A stretch of DNA of 64,000 bases from CAYMZZ01 sp044463125. Lineage in GTDB: Bacteria > Bacteroidota > Bacteroidia > Chitinophagales > Chitinophagaceae. Shown one piece after another: positions 1 through 8,889 of this stretch. The notes below the pieces were generated by a model. That model made no database searches and was not told the DNA's origin. It saw nothing but the letters and a program-made list of their open reading frames with translations. Made by a program: the position numbers and the translations under genes. The first letter of the stretch is position 1. Each line of letters starts with the position of its first letter. Where the stretch lies: the NCBI GenBank assembly GCA_044463125.1, contig JBIQMS010000003.1, positions 62,001 to 126,000 on the forward strand. Reading direction: 5' to 3'.

Positions 1-1
1 A

Positions 2-694
2 CAGGGATTTCGTCCCCGCTACGAGTGGGCCGAATGGTTGCGGCAATGTTATCTTATCGGGTATAAATCATTTCCTCTGGTGGGGCTTACGGCCTTTATC
101 CTGGGCCTGGTACTCACCATGCAGCTACGCCCGTCCATGGTTGACTATGGCGTGGAATATCAATTGCCAGCCATTGTGGGGATAGCCATAGTGCGCGAAA
201 TAGGCCCGGTGATTACCGCCCTGATCTTCGCAGGAAAAATAGGTAGCAGTATTGGCGCGGAACTGGGATCCATGCGCGTAACCGAACAGATAGATGCCAT
301 GGAAGTGAGTGGCACCAATCCCTTCAAATACCTGGTGGTAACCAGAGTGCTGGCCAGCACTTTTATGTTGCCGGTGCTGGTGATGCTGGGTGATGCTATC
401 TCCTTATATGGATCCTATCTCGGTGTAAACATTCATGGCAATACCAGCTTCCAGCTTTTCTGGAGCCAGGTATATGATAATCTTTCATTCAGCGATGTAA
501 TTCCCGCTTTTGTTAAGAGTTTCTTTTTTGGATTTGCCGTTGGTATCATCGGTTGCTTTAAAGGATACCATAGCAGCAAGGGAACGGAAGGCGTTGGTCG
601 CTCGGCCAATGCTTCGGTGGTCATTGCATCGGTCATGATTTTTGTGATCGACCTGCTGGCGGTGCAGGTAACGGATGTATTGGGATTGAACTAA
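2..694 (+). CDS. mlaE: MlaE/YrbE-family lipid ABC transporter permease (5' end outside window)
   Basis: Integral inner-membrane permease of an Mla-type (MCE) lipid transporter that moves phospholipid between the outer and inner membranes. The frame is open from base 2 and reads QGFRPRYEWAEWL before the first possible internal start (TTG at 38), so the true start lies left of the window. About five membrane segments are visible, and the family core with IVREIGPVITALIFAGKIG and the ELGSMRVTEQIDAMEV loop that contacts the ATPase is present. The stop codon TAA overlaps the ATG of the downstream ATPase by one base, so the two are translationally coupled. Family assignment is firm; lipid specificity is inferred from the family. 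Confidence 0.93.
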   Translation, partial: QGFRPRYEWAEWLRQCYLIGYKSFPLVGLTAFILGLVLTMQLRPSMVDYGVEYQLPAIVGIAIVREIGPVITALIFAGKIGSSIGAELGSMRVTEQIDAMEVSGTNPFKYLVVTRVLASTFMLPVLVMLGDAISLYGSYLGVNIHGNTSFQLFWSQVYDNLSFSDVIPAFVKSFFFGFAVGIIGCFKGYHSSKGTEGVGRSANASVVIASVMIFVIDLLAVQVTDVLGLN

Positions 695-1470
695 TGAACT
701 CGAAGCCAACATATCAAACTTCCACCTTACAGAAGGAACAGGCAAAACCTGTTCTTACCGTTTCCCATTTGCACAAAGCTTTTGGTGCGAACAAAGTGCT
801 GGTCGACTTTAGCCTTGAATTGCACAAAGGCGAATCTGTGATAGTGCTCGGAAAATCAGGATCGGGCAAATCGGTGCTGATAAAATGCATTATAGGGCTG
901 TTGCAGCCCGATGCTGGTGAAATCTATATGTTGAATCAGCCCATTCATCAATTAGGTTCCGAAGAGCTGGATAAGCTTCGTGCCCGTGTAGGTTTTCTTT
1001 TTCAGAGTAATGCGCTATATGATAGCATGACCGTACAGGAAAACCTGGAGTTTCCACTACGTCGCCACTGGATAAAATTAAACCAGCAGGAAGTAGACGG
1101 GATGGTGCAGAAATCGCTCGACGATGTGGGGCTTGGACATACAAGGCACATGATGCCCGCTGAATTGTCGGGTGGCATGCGTAAGCGGATCGCATTGGCC
1201 CGTACCCTGATCATGAAACCGGAGATCATTCTTTACGATGAGCCAACCACAGGCCTGGACCCCATCACGGGACGGGAGATCATTGCGTTGATGAATGAAA
1301 TACAGGCAAAGTATCAAACCAGCTCGCTCATCATTTCGCACGACATGAACTGTGTACGTACAGCCGGACAGCGGATACTGGTGCTGCTCAAAGGCCGTTG
1401 CTATGCTAGTGGCACATACGAAGAACTTATTCATCATAAGGATCCGTTGGTCCGTCAATTCTTTGATTAA
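694..1470 (+). CDS. mlaF: MlaF-family ABC transporter ATPase
   Basis: Cytoplasmic ATPase that powers the adjacent MlaE permease. All ABC motifs are present: Walker A GKSGSGKSVL near residue 54, Q-loop in LFQSNALYDSM, signature LSGGMRKRIALAR near 157, Walker B IILYDEPTTGLDP near 180 and the switch histidine in IISHDMN. At 258 residues it has the usual family length plus a short N-terminal extension. It starts inside the mlaE stop codon and ends directly against the MCE protein gene, giving the order permease-ATPase-MCE protein found in many Bacteroidota. No sign of decay. Confidence 0.95.
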   Translation: MNSKPTYQTSTLQKEQAKPVLTVSHLHKAFGANKVLVDFSLELHKGESVIVLGKSGSGKSVLIKCIIGLLQPDAGEIYMLNQPIHQLGSEELDKLRARVGFLFQSNALYDSMTVQENLEFPLRRHWIKLNQQEVDGMVQKSLDDVGLGHTRHMMPAELSGGMRKRIALARTLIMKPEIILYDEPTTGLDPITGREIIALMNEIQAKYQTSSLIISHDMNCVRTAGQRILVLLKGRCYASGTYEELIHHKDPLVRQFFD

Positions 1471-2460
1471 ATGAAAAAACAAAAGGGCAATCACCTTCGA
1501 TTGGGAATATTTGTTATGGCCGGACTTTTTTTCCTGGTACTGTTGCTTTATATGATAGGCCGCAACCGAAGTCTCTTTCGTCCAACCTATGTACTGAAAG
1601 CCCGCTTCGAGCATGTTCATGGACTGGTACCGGGCAATAATGTGCGCTATGCCGGTATTCAAGCCGGTACAGTAAAGACGATCAGTATTGTTAACGACAC
1701 CACTATCGAAGTAACCATGATCATTGAAAAGCGCATGGCGAATATTATTCGCAAAAATGCGGAGGTGTCCATCGGTACGGAAGGATTTGTGGGGAACAAA
1801 GTCGTCAGCATTACACCCATACGAGAAGAAGCACCTTTTGCTGTGTCGGGCGATTTGCTGGCTTCCAAAAGATCAACCAATACGGATGCCATACTTGAAA
1901 ACCTGGAGAAGACTTCTTATGACCTGGTGGAAATAGCTTCCGGTCTTCGACAAACCATCAGCCGGGTGAATGAAAGTGAGGCTTTGTGGCAATTGCTGCA
2001 GGATGAAGAAATGCCCAAAGATCTGCGCAGTTCTATCCGCAATATTCGCCAAACCACAGCTCGAACCAGCGAAGTAGTAAACGAATTGGCGCAGATTGTG
2101 GAGTCGGTGGAAGAGGGTAAGGGATCCATTGGCCAATTGATTACCGATAGCAGTTTTGCGCATGAACTACAGGGGGCAACACTAAAAGTGAGGGAAGTCG
2201 GCCAGCGGGCCGATTCGCTGATGATGCGCCTCAACGGTATGCTGGGCAGCCTGCAACAGCAACTGGAGCAGGGCCAGGGTACCGCCGGCATCCTGCTTTC
2301 CGACAGCACCACGGGCGCTAACCTGCAGGCCAGCCTGGAGAATATTCGACGGGGAACTGCCGCTTTTGAACAAAATATGGAAGCATTGAAGCACAATTTT
2401 CTCTTGCGTGGCTATTTCCGTAAGCTGGAAAAGCAAAAAAAGAAAGAAGGGAAGCAGTGA
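1471..2460 (+). CDS. mlaD: MCE/MlaD-family lipid-binding protein
   Basis: Membrane-anchored periplasmic lipid-binding subunit of the MCE transporter. One N-terminal membrane segment (about residues 10-30) is followed by a single MCE domain (about 38-115, with VHGLVPGNNVRYAGIQAGTV and the GTEGFVGNKVVSI strand), then a long helical C-terminal region with repeats such as GKGSIGQLITD and GQGTAGILLSD that resemble the helical tunnel regions of MCE proteins. The ATG follows the mlaF stop codon with no gap. The end is basic (KKKEGKQ). The family is clear; the substrate is inferred. Confidence 0.93.
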   Translation: MKKQKGNHLRLGIFVMAGLFFLVLLLYMIGRNRSLFRPTYVLKARFEHVHGLVPGNNVRYAGIQAGTVKTISIVNDTTIEVTMIIEKRMANIIRKNAEVSIGTEGFVGNKVVSITPIREEAPFAVSGDLLASKRSTNTDAILENLEKTSYDLVEIASGLRQTISRVNESEALWQLLQDEEMPKDLRSSIRNIRQTTARTSEVVNELAQIVESVEEGKGSIGQLITDSSFAHELQGATLKVREVGQRADSLMMRLNGMLGSLQQQLEQGQGTAGILLSDSTTGANLQASLENIRRGTAAFEQNMEALKHNFLLRGYFRKLEKQKKKEGKQ

Positions 2461-2470
2461 TCACGATCAA
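2457..2470. promoter_or_regulatory. FNR-like 14-bp site
   Basis: GTGATCACGATCAA; the complement reads TTGAT-CGTG-ATCAC, one base off the Crp/FNR consensus TTGAT-N4-ATCAA. It overlaps the mlaD stop codon and its centre lies about 84 bases before the YtxH start, so activation from position -41.5 would put the transcript start near 2505. A second site of the same form occurs at 13741-13754. A possible regulator is the REC-Crp protein encoded at 7105-8136; that link is inference. Confidence 0.4.
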
Positions 2471-2547
2471 GCATTTGCTTGAGGATCGTCATGGGTAAGG
2501 CTTGCAACAGTACTTACCTTCCATGTACAATTCTTAAAAACATCGTT

Positions 2548-2742
2548 ATGGACAACAATGGTAAAATAGCGCTCGCTTTTGCAGCAGGTCTGCTCGCCGG
2601 CGCCATTGCAGGTGTATTATTTGCACCAGAAAAAGGGAGTGAAACACGACGAAAATTTGCGGAAAAAGGAAGGAAGATGGCCGATGATGTGAAAGGCAAA
2701 TGGAAAGAAGCCAAAGCGGAATTTGAAGAAGCCATCAGCTAA
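2548..2742 (+). CDS. YtxH-like small membrane protein
   Basis: A 64-residue protein with one N-terminal glycine/alanine-rich membrane segment (GKIALAFAAGLLAGAIAGVL) followed by FAPEKGSETRRKFAEK, the signature of YtxH-domain proteins, and a charged helix. The ATG at 2548 was chosen because the YtxH match begins exactly there; an upstream in-frame start at 2479 would add residues unrelated to the family. YtxH proteins are linked to general stress in Firmicutes; the role in Bacteroidota is unknown. It is followed by two more small envelope genes, likely co-transcribed. Confidence 0.8.
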   Translation: MDNNGKIALAFAAGLLAGAIAGVLFAPEKGSETRRKFAEKGRKMADDVKGKWKEAKAEFEEAIS

Positions 2743-2794
2743 TGAGAACTTGCTGATAAGCCATAAAGCCGCATTGAATAATTAATCAGGTTAT

Positions 2795-3175
2795 ATGTCA
2801 TCACTCAAAGAAAAATTATCCTCTTTTGCCGAGGACCTGCACGAATATGTGAATATTCGGTTTTCGCTGGGTCGGCTGAAAACGGCTGAAAAGGTTTCCG
2901 TATTGGCCGGAAGATTGATGGCTGGTATGGTGTTGGCTTTCATGGCTGGCATATTCCTGATCCTCGTGAGTATTGCCGCAGCAATTGTTGTTGGCAAATG
3001 GTTTGATAACCAATGGCTGGGCTTTCTGATTGTCGCCGCCTTCTATTTGCTCATCGGCATCATCGTATGGCTGGCCAGGGGTCCGCTAATTCAATTGCCC
3101 GTAATGAATTCAATCATTCATCAATTATTTGCGGAAGATGAAGAAGATCAGAAGCATGCGTCAACTGAAAAATGA
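2795..3175 (+). CDS. Phage-holin-superfamily-III-like membrane protein
   Basis: A 126-residue protein with a charged N-terminal helix, two central membrane segments (about residues 48-72 and 80-102) and a hydrophilic acidic tail. This is the layout of the holin-3_6 family, common in bacterial chromosomes next to YtxH proteins. Despite the family name there is no lysis or phage gene nearby, so a membrane-stress role is likelier than lysis. Its 3' end overlaps the start of the next small gene. Confidence 0.7.
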   Translation: MSSLKEKLSSFAEDLHEYVNIRFSLGRLKTAEKVSVLAGRLMAGMVLAFMAGIFLILVSIAAAIVVGKWFDNQWLGFLIVAAFYLLIGIIVWLARGPLIQLPVMNSIIHQLFAEDEEDQKHASTEK

Positions 3176-3416
3176 AAAAGCGCTGCTTTCGCTAAAAAAG
3201 CGTGAACTTGAGGAGAAGCTGAGCTCCGATTGGGATCAGATCCAGCTTTCATTGAGTCCGCGCCAATTGGTGAAAGATTCATTTAAAGCCGGTTGGTCGG
3301 GTTTGAAGGAGACAGCTGCTGATGGAAAAACATTCCGCTCGGCCCTGCTTTCGGCAGGCGCAGGTTTCCTGGTTAAGAAACTGGCGGGAAAATTGTGGAG
3401 AAAGAGAAGGTCCTGA
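3156..3416 (+). CDS. Small basic coiled-coil/envelope protein, unknown function
   Basis: About 86 residues: a lysine/glutamate-rich helix (NEKALLSLKKRELEEKLSSD) followed by a weakly hydrophobic glycine/alanine segment (SALLSAGAGFLVKKLAG) and a basic end (LWRKRRS). The start is uncertain: ATG at 3156 or 3138, or TTG at 3129, all overlap the upstream gene by 20-47 bases, implying coupling. The YtxH / holin-like / small basic protein set looks like one envelope operon. I do not recognise a named family. Confidence 0.6.
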   Translation: MRQLKNEKALLSLKKRELEEKLSSDWDQIQLSLSPRQLVKDSFKAGWSGLKETAADGKTFRSALLSAGAGFLVKKLAGKLWRKRRS

Positions 3417-3476
3417 CCCCCGGAAATCTTTTTCTTCCTGCCCTCCCCGATTTTCTTCACTTTAAATACCTGAATT

Positions 3477-3680
3477 ATGGCAATTGTAAAAGTACTGGAA
3501 CTCATGGCCAGCTCATCCAAAAGTTGGGAAGACGCAGCGCAGCAGGCTGTGGCAGAAGCAGCCAAAACCATAAAGAATATACGATCCGTTTATATCCAGG
3601 ATCATAGCGCTGTTGTTCAAAACAACAAGATCACTGAGTATCGAATTACGGCTAAACTGAGTTTCGAAATAGATAATTAA
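3477..3680 (+). CDS. Dodecin family flavin-binding protein
   Basis: A 67-residue protein matching dodecins over its full length (MAIVKVLELMASSSKSWEDA at the start, then IRSVYIQD and a KITEYRITAKLSFEI end). Dodecins form hollow dodecamers that bind riboflavin, FMN or CoA and buffer free flavin. The conserved tryptophan of the SKSWEDA segment, which stacks on the flavin, is present. It lies just downstream of the small envelope genes and upstream of the cation ATPase. Longer frames over the same region do not fit the family. Confidence 0.93.
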   Translation: MAIVKVLELMASSSKSWEDAAQQAVAEAAKTIKNIRSVYIQDHSAVVQNNKITEYRITAKLSFEIDN

Positions 3681-3746
3681 CTGAGCCATTCTTTGTAGAA
3701 GAAAAATTTTTCCGTCCTGTTTTTGCTGCGTAACTTTTAAAAGTAT

Positions 3747-6248
3747 ATGAGCAATACTAGCGCAGCCGAACCAGGAAACATTCAGGGACTCAATGCCCGG
3801 GAAGTGGAATCCCTGCGGGCAAAGTGGGGTCCGAATATTTTTGAGCGGGGGCCTCGCCGCCATTTTCTAACTATCGTGAAGGAAGTGGTAGCGGAGCCCA
3901 TGTTCATCCTGCTATCTATTGCCTGCGCTTTATACTTTGTTTTGGGTCAGGTGGATGAAGGGCTGCTGATGGCCGCTGCCATGATTTTGGTTGCGGCCAT
4001 TTCGCTTTACCAGGAACTGCGCAGCAGCAATGCCATGCGTGCATTGCGCCAGTACACTGCCGAAAGAGTGCCGGTCATTCGATCGGGTGTGCAGCAGTCG
4101 GTCCCGACTTCGGATATTGTTCCTGGCGACATTGTTGTGCTGGAAGAAGGAATGCTGGTTCCTGCTGATGCACGGATTATTCAGTCGAACGACCTGGCGG
4201 TTAATGAATCGATTATTACAGGCGAAGCCATGCCCGTGGATAAGCAGGCGAATGACGAGGCCTCCCGGCTCTACCAGGGTACCCTGATCAACAGGGGTAC
4301 CTGCCTCGCCACCGTAACCGAAACGGGGAGCCGAACAGTATTGGGTAAGCTGGGCAGGGAGGTTAGCGCAATTTCATCGCCCAAGACCCTGCTTCAGTTG
4401 CAGATGCGTAAAGTGGTACGAAGACTGGCCTTATTCGGCATCAGCGGTTTTCTGGTCATCCTCTTCATTCAATTTTCCAAAACACAGGAGTGGAGCACCA
4501 GCCTGTTGCTGGCGCTTACGCTGGCCATGTCGGCCGTACCGGAAGAAATTCCTGTGGCACTTTCCTCCTTTATGGCGCTGGGTGCTTATAAGATGAGCCG
4601 TTTGGGTATCATCTCACGACAACCCCAAATAATCGAAAACCTGGGAGCGGTCTCTGTTATTTGTCTCGACAAAACAGGCACCATCACGCAGAACCGTATG
4701 ACGGTGAAAGAGGTTTATGATGCTGAAAACAACAGGCAAATAGACCTTGCATCTGAGAACAGGGACGGTGCGGTGGAACACTTGCTGTATATAGCTGCCC
4801 TCGCCTGCGAAACCCGCCCCTTTGATCCGATGGAGCAGGCTATATGGGAGGCTTTTGAAGAACTGTCGAAGAACACGACGGAAAGACCCAATATTGAGCA
4901 TGAATATCCATTGCAGGGTCGTCCGCCCATGATGACCCATATTTATTCCAGACAGGATGGATGGCAGGTGGCAGGTAAGGGTGCGGCGGAGCGCATCATG
5001 CAGGTTTGTGGTTTGGAGCCGGCCAGGCGCGAAGAAATGAACCAGATACTGGAGCAAATGGGGGCCAAAGGCTATCGCGTACTGGGCGTGGCAGAAGCCC
5101 AGCACCAGGGTAGTTTTCCGGAAAATCAGGACGATTTTGACTGGCAGTTTTTGGGTTTACTGGCCCTGTATGATCCGCCGAAAGAAAATATCGCAGAGGT
5201 GATAAGCCAGTTTTATACTGCGAATATTGAAGTGAAATTGCTGACGGGCGATCATCCCCAAACGGCCCGTTACATAGCCGGAATGGCCGGCATCCGTGCT
5301 GCTGCCAACAGCATCAATGGATCGGAATTGATGCACCTGGATGAGTCACAGCTAAGAGAAGTGCTGAAGCGCTACAATGTTTTCGCACGCATGTTTCCCG
5401 ACGCCAAGAAGAAAGTGATTGAATGCCTGCAGAATGATGGCGAGATTGTAGCCATGACCGGTGATGGTGTAAACGACGGCCCCGCGCTGAAGGCGGCAGG
5501 AATCGGCATCGCGATGGGGAAAAAGGGTACCGAAATAGCACGTAGGGCTGCGGACCTGGTGATTACCGACGACGATCTGGGTAAAATGGTCACTGCCGTG
5601 CGCGAAGGCCGGCGCATATTCAGCAACCTCAAGAAAGCCATTCGCTATATCATTTCCATACATATTCCCATTATCCTGGTCGCTTCGCTTCCACTGATCC
5701 TGGGTTGGACCTATCCCACCATTTTTACGCCCATCCATGTCATCTTCCTCGAATTGATAATGGGCCCTACCTGCTCCATTTTCTTTGAAAGGGAGCCGGC
5801 GGAAGAAGGAAGCATGCGGATGCTGCCCCGAAAAAGAACAGGCGGTTTGTTTACCGCCGAAGAATGGTGGCTTAGTGTGGTTCAGGGACTTGTGATAGCG
5901 TTCGCAGCATTATTTCTTTATTTCTTTTATATGCGGGAGGGTGCGCCACTCGAGGAAGTGCGCACAATTGTTTTCAGTATGCTGCTAATTAGCAATTTTT
6001 TTCTTACCTTTTCTAACCGGTCTACCACCGAGACCATAGTTCGCACGATCCGGTATCCCAATAATCTGGCCCCGCTGGTTTGGATCATTTCAATTATAGT
6101 CCTGCTGATATTGCATTATGTAGCTCCGGTGCGGGATATATTTCAACTGGCTTCAATAAGTAGCACACAATTTATATTTTGTTTAGCGATGGGTATGGTA
6201 TCCGTTTTGTGGGTTGAGGTCTACAAGGCGGGAATAAAAAGGCTTTGA
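3747..6248 (+). CDS. P-type cation-translocating ATPase (P2-like)
   Basis: An 833-residue ion pump of the Ca2+/cation P-type class. Visible features are an N-terminal cation-ATPase segment, actuator loop VNESIITGEAMPVDK (TGEA rather than the usual TGES), the fourth membrane helix motif SAVPEEIPVALSS near residue 265, the phosphorylation site ICLDKTGTITQNRM near 308, the hinge motif AMTGDGVNDGPALK near 572, and six C-terminal membrane segments. The PEEIP motif separates it from heavy-metal P1B pumps (CPC). The transported ion cannot be fixed from sequence. Hsp20, the kinase/REC-Crp pair and the flavoprotein nearby suggest a stress-induced role. Confidence 0.92.
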   Translation: MSNTSAAEPGNIQGLNAREVESLRAKWGPNIFERGPRRHFLTIVKEVVAEPMFILLSIACALYFVLGQVDEGLLMAAAMILVAAISLYQELRSSNAMRALRQYTAERVPVIRSGVQQSVPTSDIVPGDIVVLEEGMLVPADARIIQSNDLAVNESIITGEAMPVDKQANDEASRLYQGTLINRGTCLATVTETGSRTVLGKLGREVSAISSPKTLLQLQMRKVVRRLALFGISGFLVILFIQFSKTQEWSTSLLLALTLAMSAVPEEIPVALSSFMALGAYKMSRLGIISRQPQIIENLGAVSVICLDKTGTITQNRMTVKEVYDAENNRQIDLASENRDGAVEHLLYIAALACETRPFDPMEQAIWEAFEELSKNTTERPNIEHEYPLQGRPPMMTHIYSRQDGWQVAGKGAAERIMQVCGLEPARREEMNQILEQMGAKGYRVLGVAEAQHQGSFPENQDDFDWQFLGLLALYDPPKENIAEVISQFYTANIEVKLLTGDHPQTARYIAGMAGIRAAANSINGSELMHLDESQLREVLKRYNVFARMFPDAKKKVIECLQNDGEIVAMTGDGVNDGPALKAAGIGIAMGKKGTEIARRAADLVITDDDLGKMVTAVREGRRIFSNLKKAIRYIISIHIPIILVASLPLILGWTYPTIFTPIHVIFLELIMGPTCSIFFEREPAEEGSMRMLPRKRTGGLFTAEEWWLSVVQGLVIAFAALFLYFFYMREGAPLEEVRTIVFSMLLISNFFLTFSNRSTTETIVRTIRYPNNLAPLVWIISIIVLLILHYVAPVRDIFQLASISSTQFIFCLAMGMVSVLWVEVYKAGIKRL

Positions 6249-6281
6249 GGGAGATAAGGCATTCACCAAAATCTTCGGCAT

Positions 6282-7127
6282 ATGCAGAACAGCCAACTTC
6301 TCAGGAAACACGTAAGGAAAAGAAAATCCTTAACTGGCTCCCACCTGCTGGGAGGCAACAGGGCCTTAAGGGAAGCTATGCGCCAGCTAGAATTATCGTT
6401 GGAACGGGAAAGGCAGTTGAGCACCATGAAATCGCGTTTTGTGGCGATGGCCTCGCACGAATTCCGAAGTCCGCTCAGTACTATTCTTTCTTCGGCCTAT
6501 CTTATTGAGCAGTATAAAGAAGGCCAGGATCAGCCTAAAAGGAAAAAGCACCTTGACCGCATCGTTACCGCCGTGAACTCACTTACGGAAATCCTGAATG
6601 AATTTTTGTGCGTGGGTAAACTGGAAGAGGGAAAAATACAGGTGCGATTGAATGAGTTGGCGATAACCGACTGGCTGCCCGGTATTGTTACCGACATGTC
6701 GGGATGGCTCCGAAAGGGTCAACATATTTACTATCAACATGAGGGAGTGGAGGATGTACTGACAGATCCCTCGCTGCTACGCCATGTTCTGCTTAACCTG
6801 GTAAGCAATGCCAGCAAATTTTCCGCGGAAAGTCGCCCAATAGAAGTGCGGACAAAATGCGATGGAAAAATTTTCGAGTTATCGGTAGCTGACCATGGAA
6901 TGGGCATAGCGGCAGAAGACCTGAATCATTTGACCGAATTATTTTATCGCGGCTGCAATGCCACGAATATCCAGGGAACGGGCCTGGGCCTTCATATCGT
7001 GGCGCGATATGTTGATCTCCTAAGGGGAAAGATATTTTGTGAAAGTGAACTGGATAAGGGAACTACTTTCCGCATCGAATTTCCTCAATCAGAAATCAGG
7101 GTGTATGAAAAGAGTATTGCTGATTGA
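6282..7127 (+). CDS. Soluble sensor histidine kinase (HisKA-HATPase)
   Basis: A 281-residue kinase made almost only of the catalytic core: a short coiled N-terminus, HisKA with H-box MASHEFRSPLST (about residues 57-68), N-box LLNLVSNASKFS, G1 DHGMGIA and G2 GTGLGLHI. There is no PAS, GAF or membrane sensor, so the input must come from a partner or the short N-terminal region. The start is taken at ATG 6282, 34 bases after the ATPase stop. The end overlaps the start of the response regulator by 23 bases, so the pair is coupled and is its likely cognate partner. Confidence 0.87.
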   Translation: MQNSQLLRKHVRKRKSLTGSHLLGGNRALREAMRQLELSLERERQLSTMKSRFVAMASHEFRSPLSTILSSAYLIEQYKEGQDQPKRKKHLDRIVTAVNSLTEILNEFLCVGKLEEGKIQVRLNELAITDWLPGIVTDMSGWLRKGQHIYYQHEGVEDVLTDPSLLRHVLLNLVSNASKFSAESRPIEVRTKCDGKIFELSVADHGMGIAAEDLNHLTELFYRGCNATNIQGTGLGLHIVARYVDLLRGKIFCESELDKGTTFRIEFPQSEIRVYEKSIAD

Positions 7128-8136
7128 TGACAACGATGATATCCGCGACAGCACCGCCGAAATTCTGGAGTTGGCGAACTACCGCGTGGAAACAGCCGCC
7201 AATGGGAAGGAGGGTATCCAGAAGGCGATAGTCTGGTCGCCCGATATTATTCTTTGCGATATCATGATGCCGGTGATGGATGGATACGGCGTTTTTCATG
7301 CCGCCAGCCGCAATGAGCATTTACAGCACGTTCCGTTTATTTTTCTATCGGCGCGTGCCGAACGTTCGGATTTGCGCAAGGGCATGGAACTGGGAGCCGA
7401 TGATTATATCACCAAACCTTTTAATCCAACAGAATTATTAAACGCCATAGAGAGCAGGTTGAAAAGAACTGACCGCAAGAGCCATGATTCAGGAGAATTG
7501 ACCAGTACGCAACAAGGCGGTATTCAGGCCCTGATAGAAGGAAGGCACGAGAATCATTACCGGAAAAAGCAGATCATCTATTCCGAAGGAAATCATCCCA
7601 ACCGACTCTATTATGTTTTGGAAGGGAAAGTAAAAGTATCTCGTTGCAATGAGGATGGAAAGGAACTGGTAACAGATATCGTTGGCCCCGGGGAGTTCCT
7701 GGGATACAATGCCATTTTGCAAGGCGCCACTTATTCGGATACCGCGACGGCAATTGTTGAATCCGAACTGGCTATTATTCCCTGCGAGGATTTCAGAGCA
7801 ATGATTGGGCAGGATATTACGGCCGCCCGGCAGTTTCTGCAATGGATGGCCGATGCTATGACGCGCAAGCAGGAGCAAATGCTACGCCTGGCCTATTGTT
7901 CCCTTCGCCGTAAAGTGGCGGATGCTCTCCTTTACCTGCTAAGCAGGGAAAGGAAAAATGAGCAAGGCCCGCATTGGATTGAAATTGGCCGCGAATGCCT
8001 GGCCAGTATTGCCGGCACAGCCACCGAATCGCTGATAAGAACCCTGAGCGATTTCAGAAACGAAGGTATCATTGAAATTTCTGAAGGAGTCATCAGGATA
8101 AGGGATATGGAGAGATTGAAAGCGATGCCGAATTGA
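7105..8136 (+). CDS. REC-cNBD-HTH (Crp/FNR-type) response regulator
   Basis: 343 residues with three modules: an N-terminal receiver (LLIDDNDDIR, phosphoacceptor Asp in IILCDIMMPVMDG, conserved Lys in YITKPF), a cyclic-nucleotide-binding-like beta-roll (about 150-260; RLYYVLEGKVKVSR, GPGEFLGYNAIL) and a Crp-type winged helix (about 275-340, recognition region GTATESLIRTLSDFRNEG). The arginine/glutamate signature for cyclic nucleotide binding is not evident, so phosphorylation is the likely input. I start it at ATG 7105, where the receiver match begins; a longer frame to 7039 reads through the kinase end. A plausible regulator of the stress block. Confidence 0.9.
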   Translation: MKRVLLIDDNDDIRDSTAEILELANYRVETAANGKEGIQKAIVWSPDIILCDIMMPVMDGYGVFHAASRNEHLQHVPFIFLSARAERSDLRKGMELGADDYITKPFNPTELLNAIESRLKRTDRKSHDSGELTSTQQGGIQALIEGRHENHYRKKQIIYSEGNHPNRLYYVLEGKVKVSRCNEDGKELVTDIVGPGEFLGYNAILQGATYSDTATAIVESELAIIPCEDFRAMIGQDITAARQFLQWMADAMTRKQEQMLRLAYCSLRRKVADALLYLLSRERKNEQGPHWIEIGRECLASIAGTATESLIRTLSDFRNEGIIEISEGVIRIRDMERLKAMPN

Positions 8137-8138
8137 TA

Positions 8139-8268
8139 AGACGTTCTACGTTGTACGTTTTACGTAGTACGTAATATGTTAGTTTAAGGTTTAGGGTTTA
8201 AAGTTTAATCATTTTTTAAAGCTTAAACCAAAAAACGTACTACGTAAAACGTATAACGTACAACGTCT
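8139..8268. repeat. Nested inverted heptamer arrays between convergent genes
   Basis: Outer arms 8139-8172 and 8235-8268 are 34 bp each and inverted, with two mismatches; they are built from the word ACGTANN or ACGTTNT. The inner part (about 8181-8228) holds a second word, GTTTANN, also partly inverted (gtttaagg...gcttaaac). It fills the gap between the REC-Crp gene (+) and the lipoprotein remnant (-), and the right arm reaches into the stop codon of the latter. It should fold into a long hairpin in RNA from either strand, so a bidirectional terminator is a reasonable inference. Confidence 0.8.
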
Positions 8269-8762
8269 CAAAATCCTCGCTGTCCCGCTTTCTCCATCAA
8301 CACTCCTTCTTTTACCAGATTTTTGGCTATTAGCTTTCCATATTCATGCCCCATGGTTTCGGTGCTGGAGGGATCAAATGATTTGGATTGTGCACTATAA
8401 AGAAGCTTCTGTGCTTCCAGTTCATAAAAATTGCTTTCCCAGAAATAACGAGTATCGGTAACATAGTAGCCCGGTTCATAAATCCGGAAATATAGTGTGC
8501 TGCGGTAGCGCCAAAAGCGGTTATAGTAAATGCCATAGGGAGTATAATAGGGGTGACCCGGCACATAGCGGCGTTCTTTTTCCTTGTCGAGTAAAACAAT
8601 CGTTACCACGGCGTCGAATCCCGAGCCTCTTAATTTCTCGAGCGCGGCATCTTCTTCCAGTTTATCGAATGCTTTAGGACCAAATTCCTGGAGCGAAGAA
8701 ATGGCGGTATAGCCCATATCCTGAAGATCGCCAGCCAGGTGCTTTTCCATACTTTCCTGCAA
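8268..8762 (-). pseudogene. 5'-truncated lipoprotein-like gene
   Basis: The readable frame gives a protein rich in tyrosine and aromatic residues (RRYVPGHPYYTPYGIYYNRFW) with a C-terminal helix ending GKLIAKNLVKEGVLMEKAG. Upstream of the only possible start (TTG 8762) the same frame continues as SSWKAPDTRAKSYNKILVLG back to a TGA at 8859-8861, with no ATG or GTG. That stretch looks like the mature N-terminus that normally follows a lipoprotein signal peptide, but no signal peptide is found in any frame before the next gene at 8890. I read this as a gene that lost its 5' end. A short cytosolic product from TTG is possible. The function is unknown. Confidence 0.55.
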
Positions 8763-8889
8763 CTGCCGGTCATTATCGCGAACAAGACCCAGTACCAGTA
8801 TTTTGTTATAAGACTTTGCCCGCGTATCAGGGGCTTTCCAGGAAGAAGTGATTTGCGATCATTCATCCAAAAAATTCAGGTTTGAAAGT

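Noticed and set aside
2795..3175. Holin-like protein as sign of a prophage
   Set aside because: No lysin, structural, integrase or terminase gene is near; this holin family is common in ordinary bacterial chromosomes.
6245..6508. Alternative frame overlapping the kinase start
   Set aside because: It overlaps the HisKA domain in another frame, has no family features and no independent start signal.
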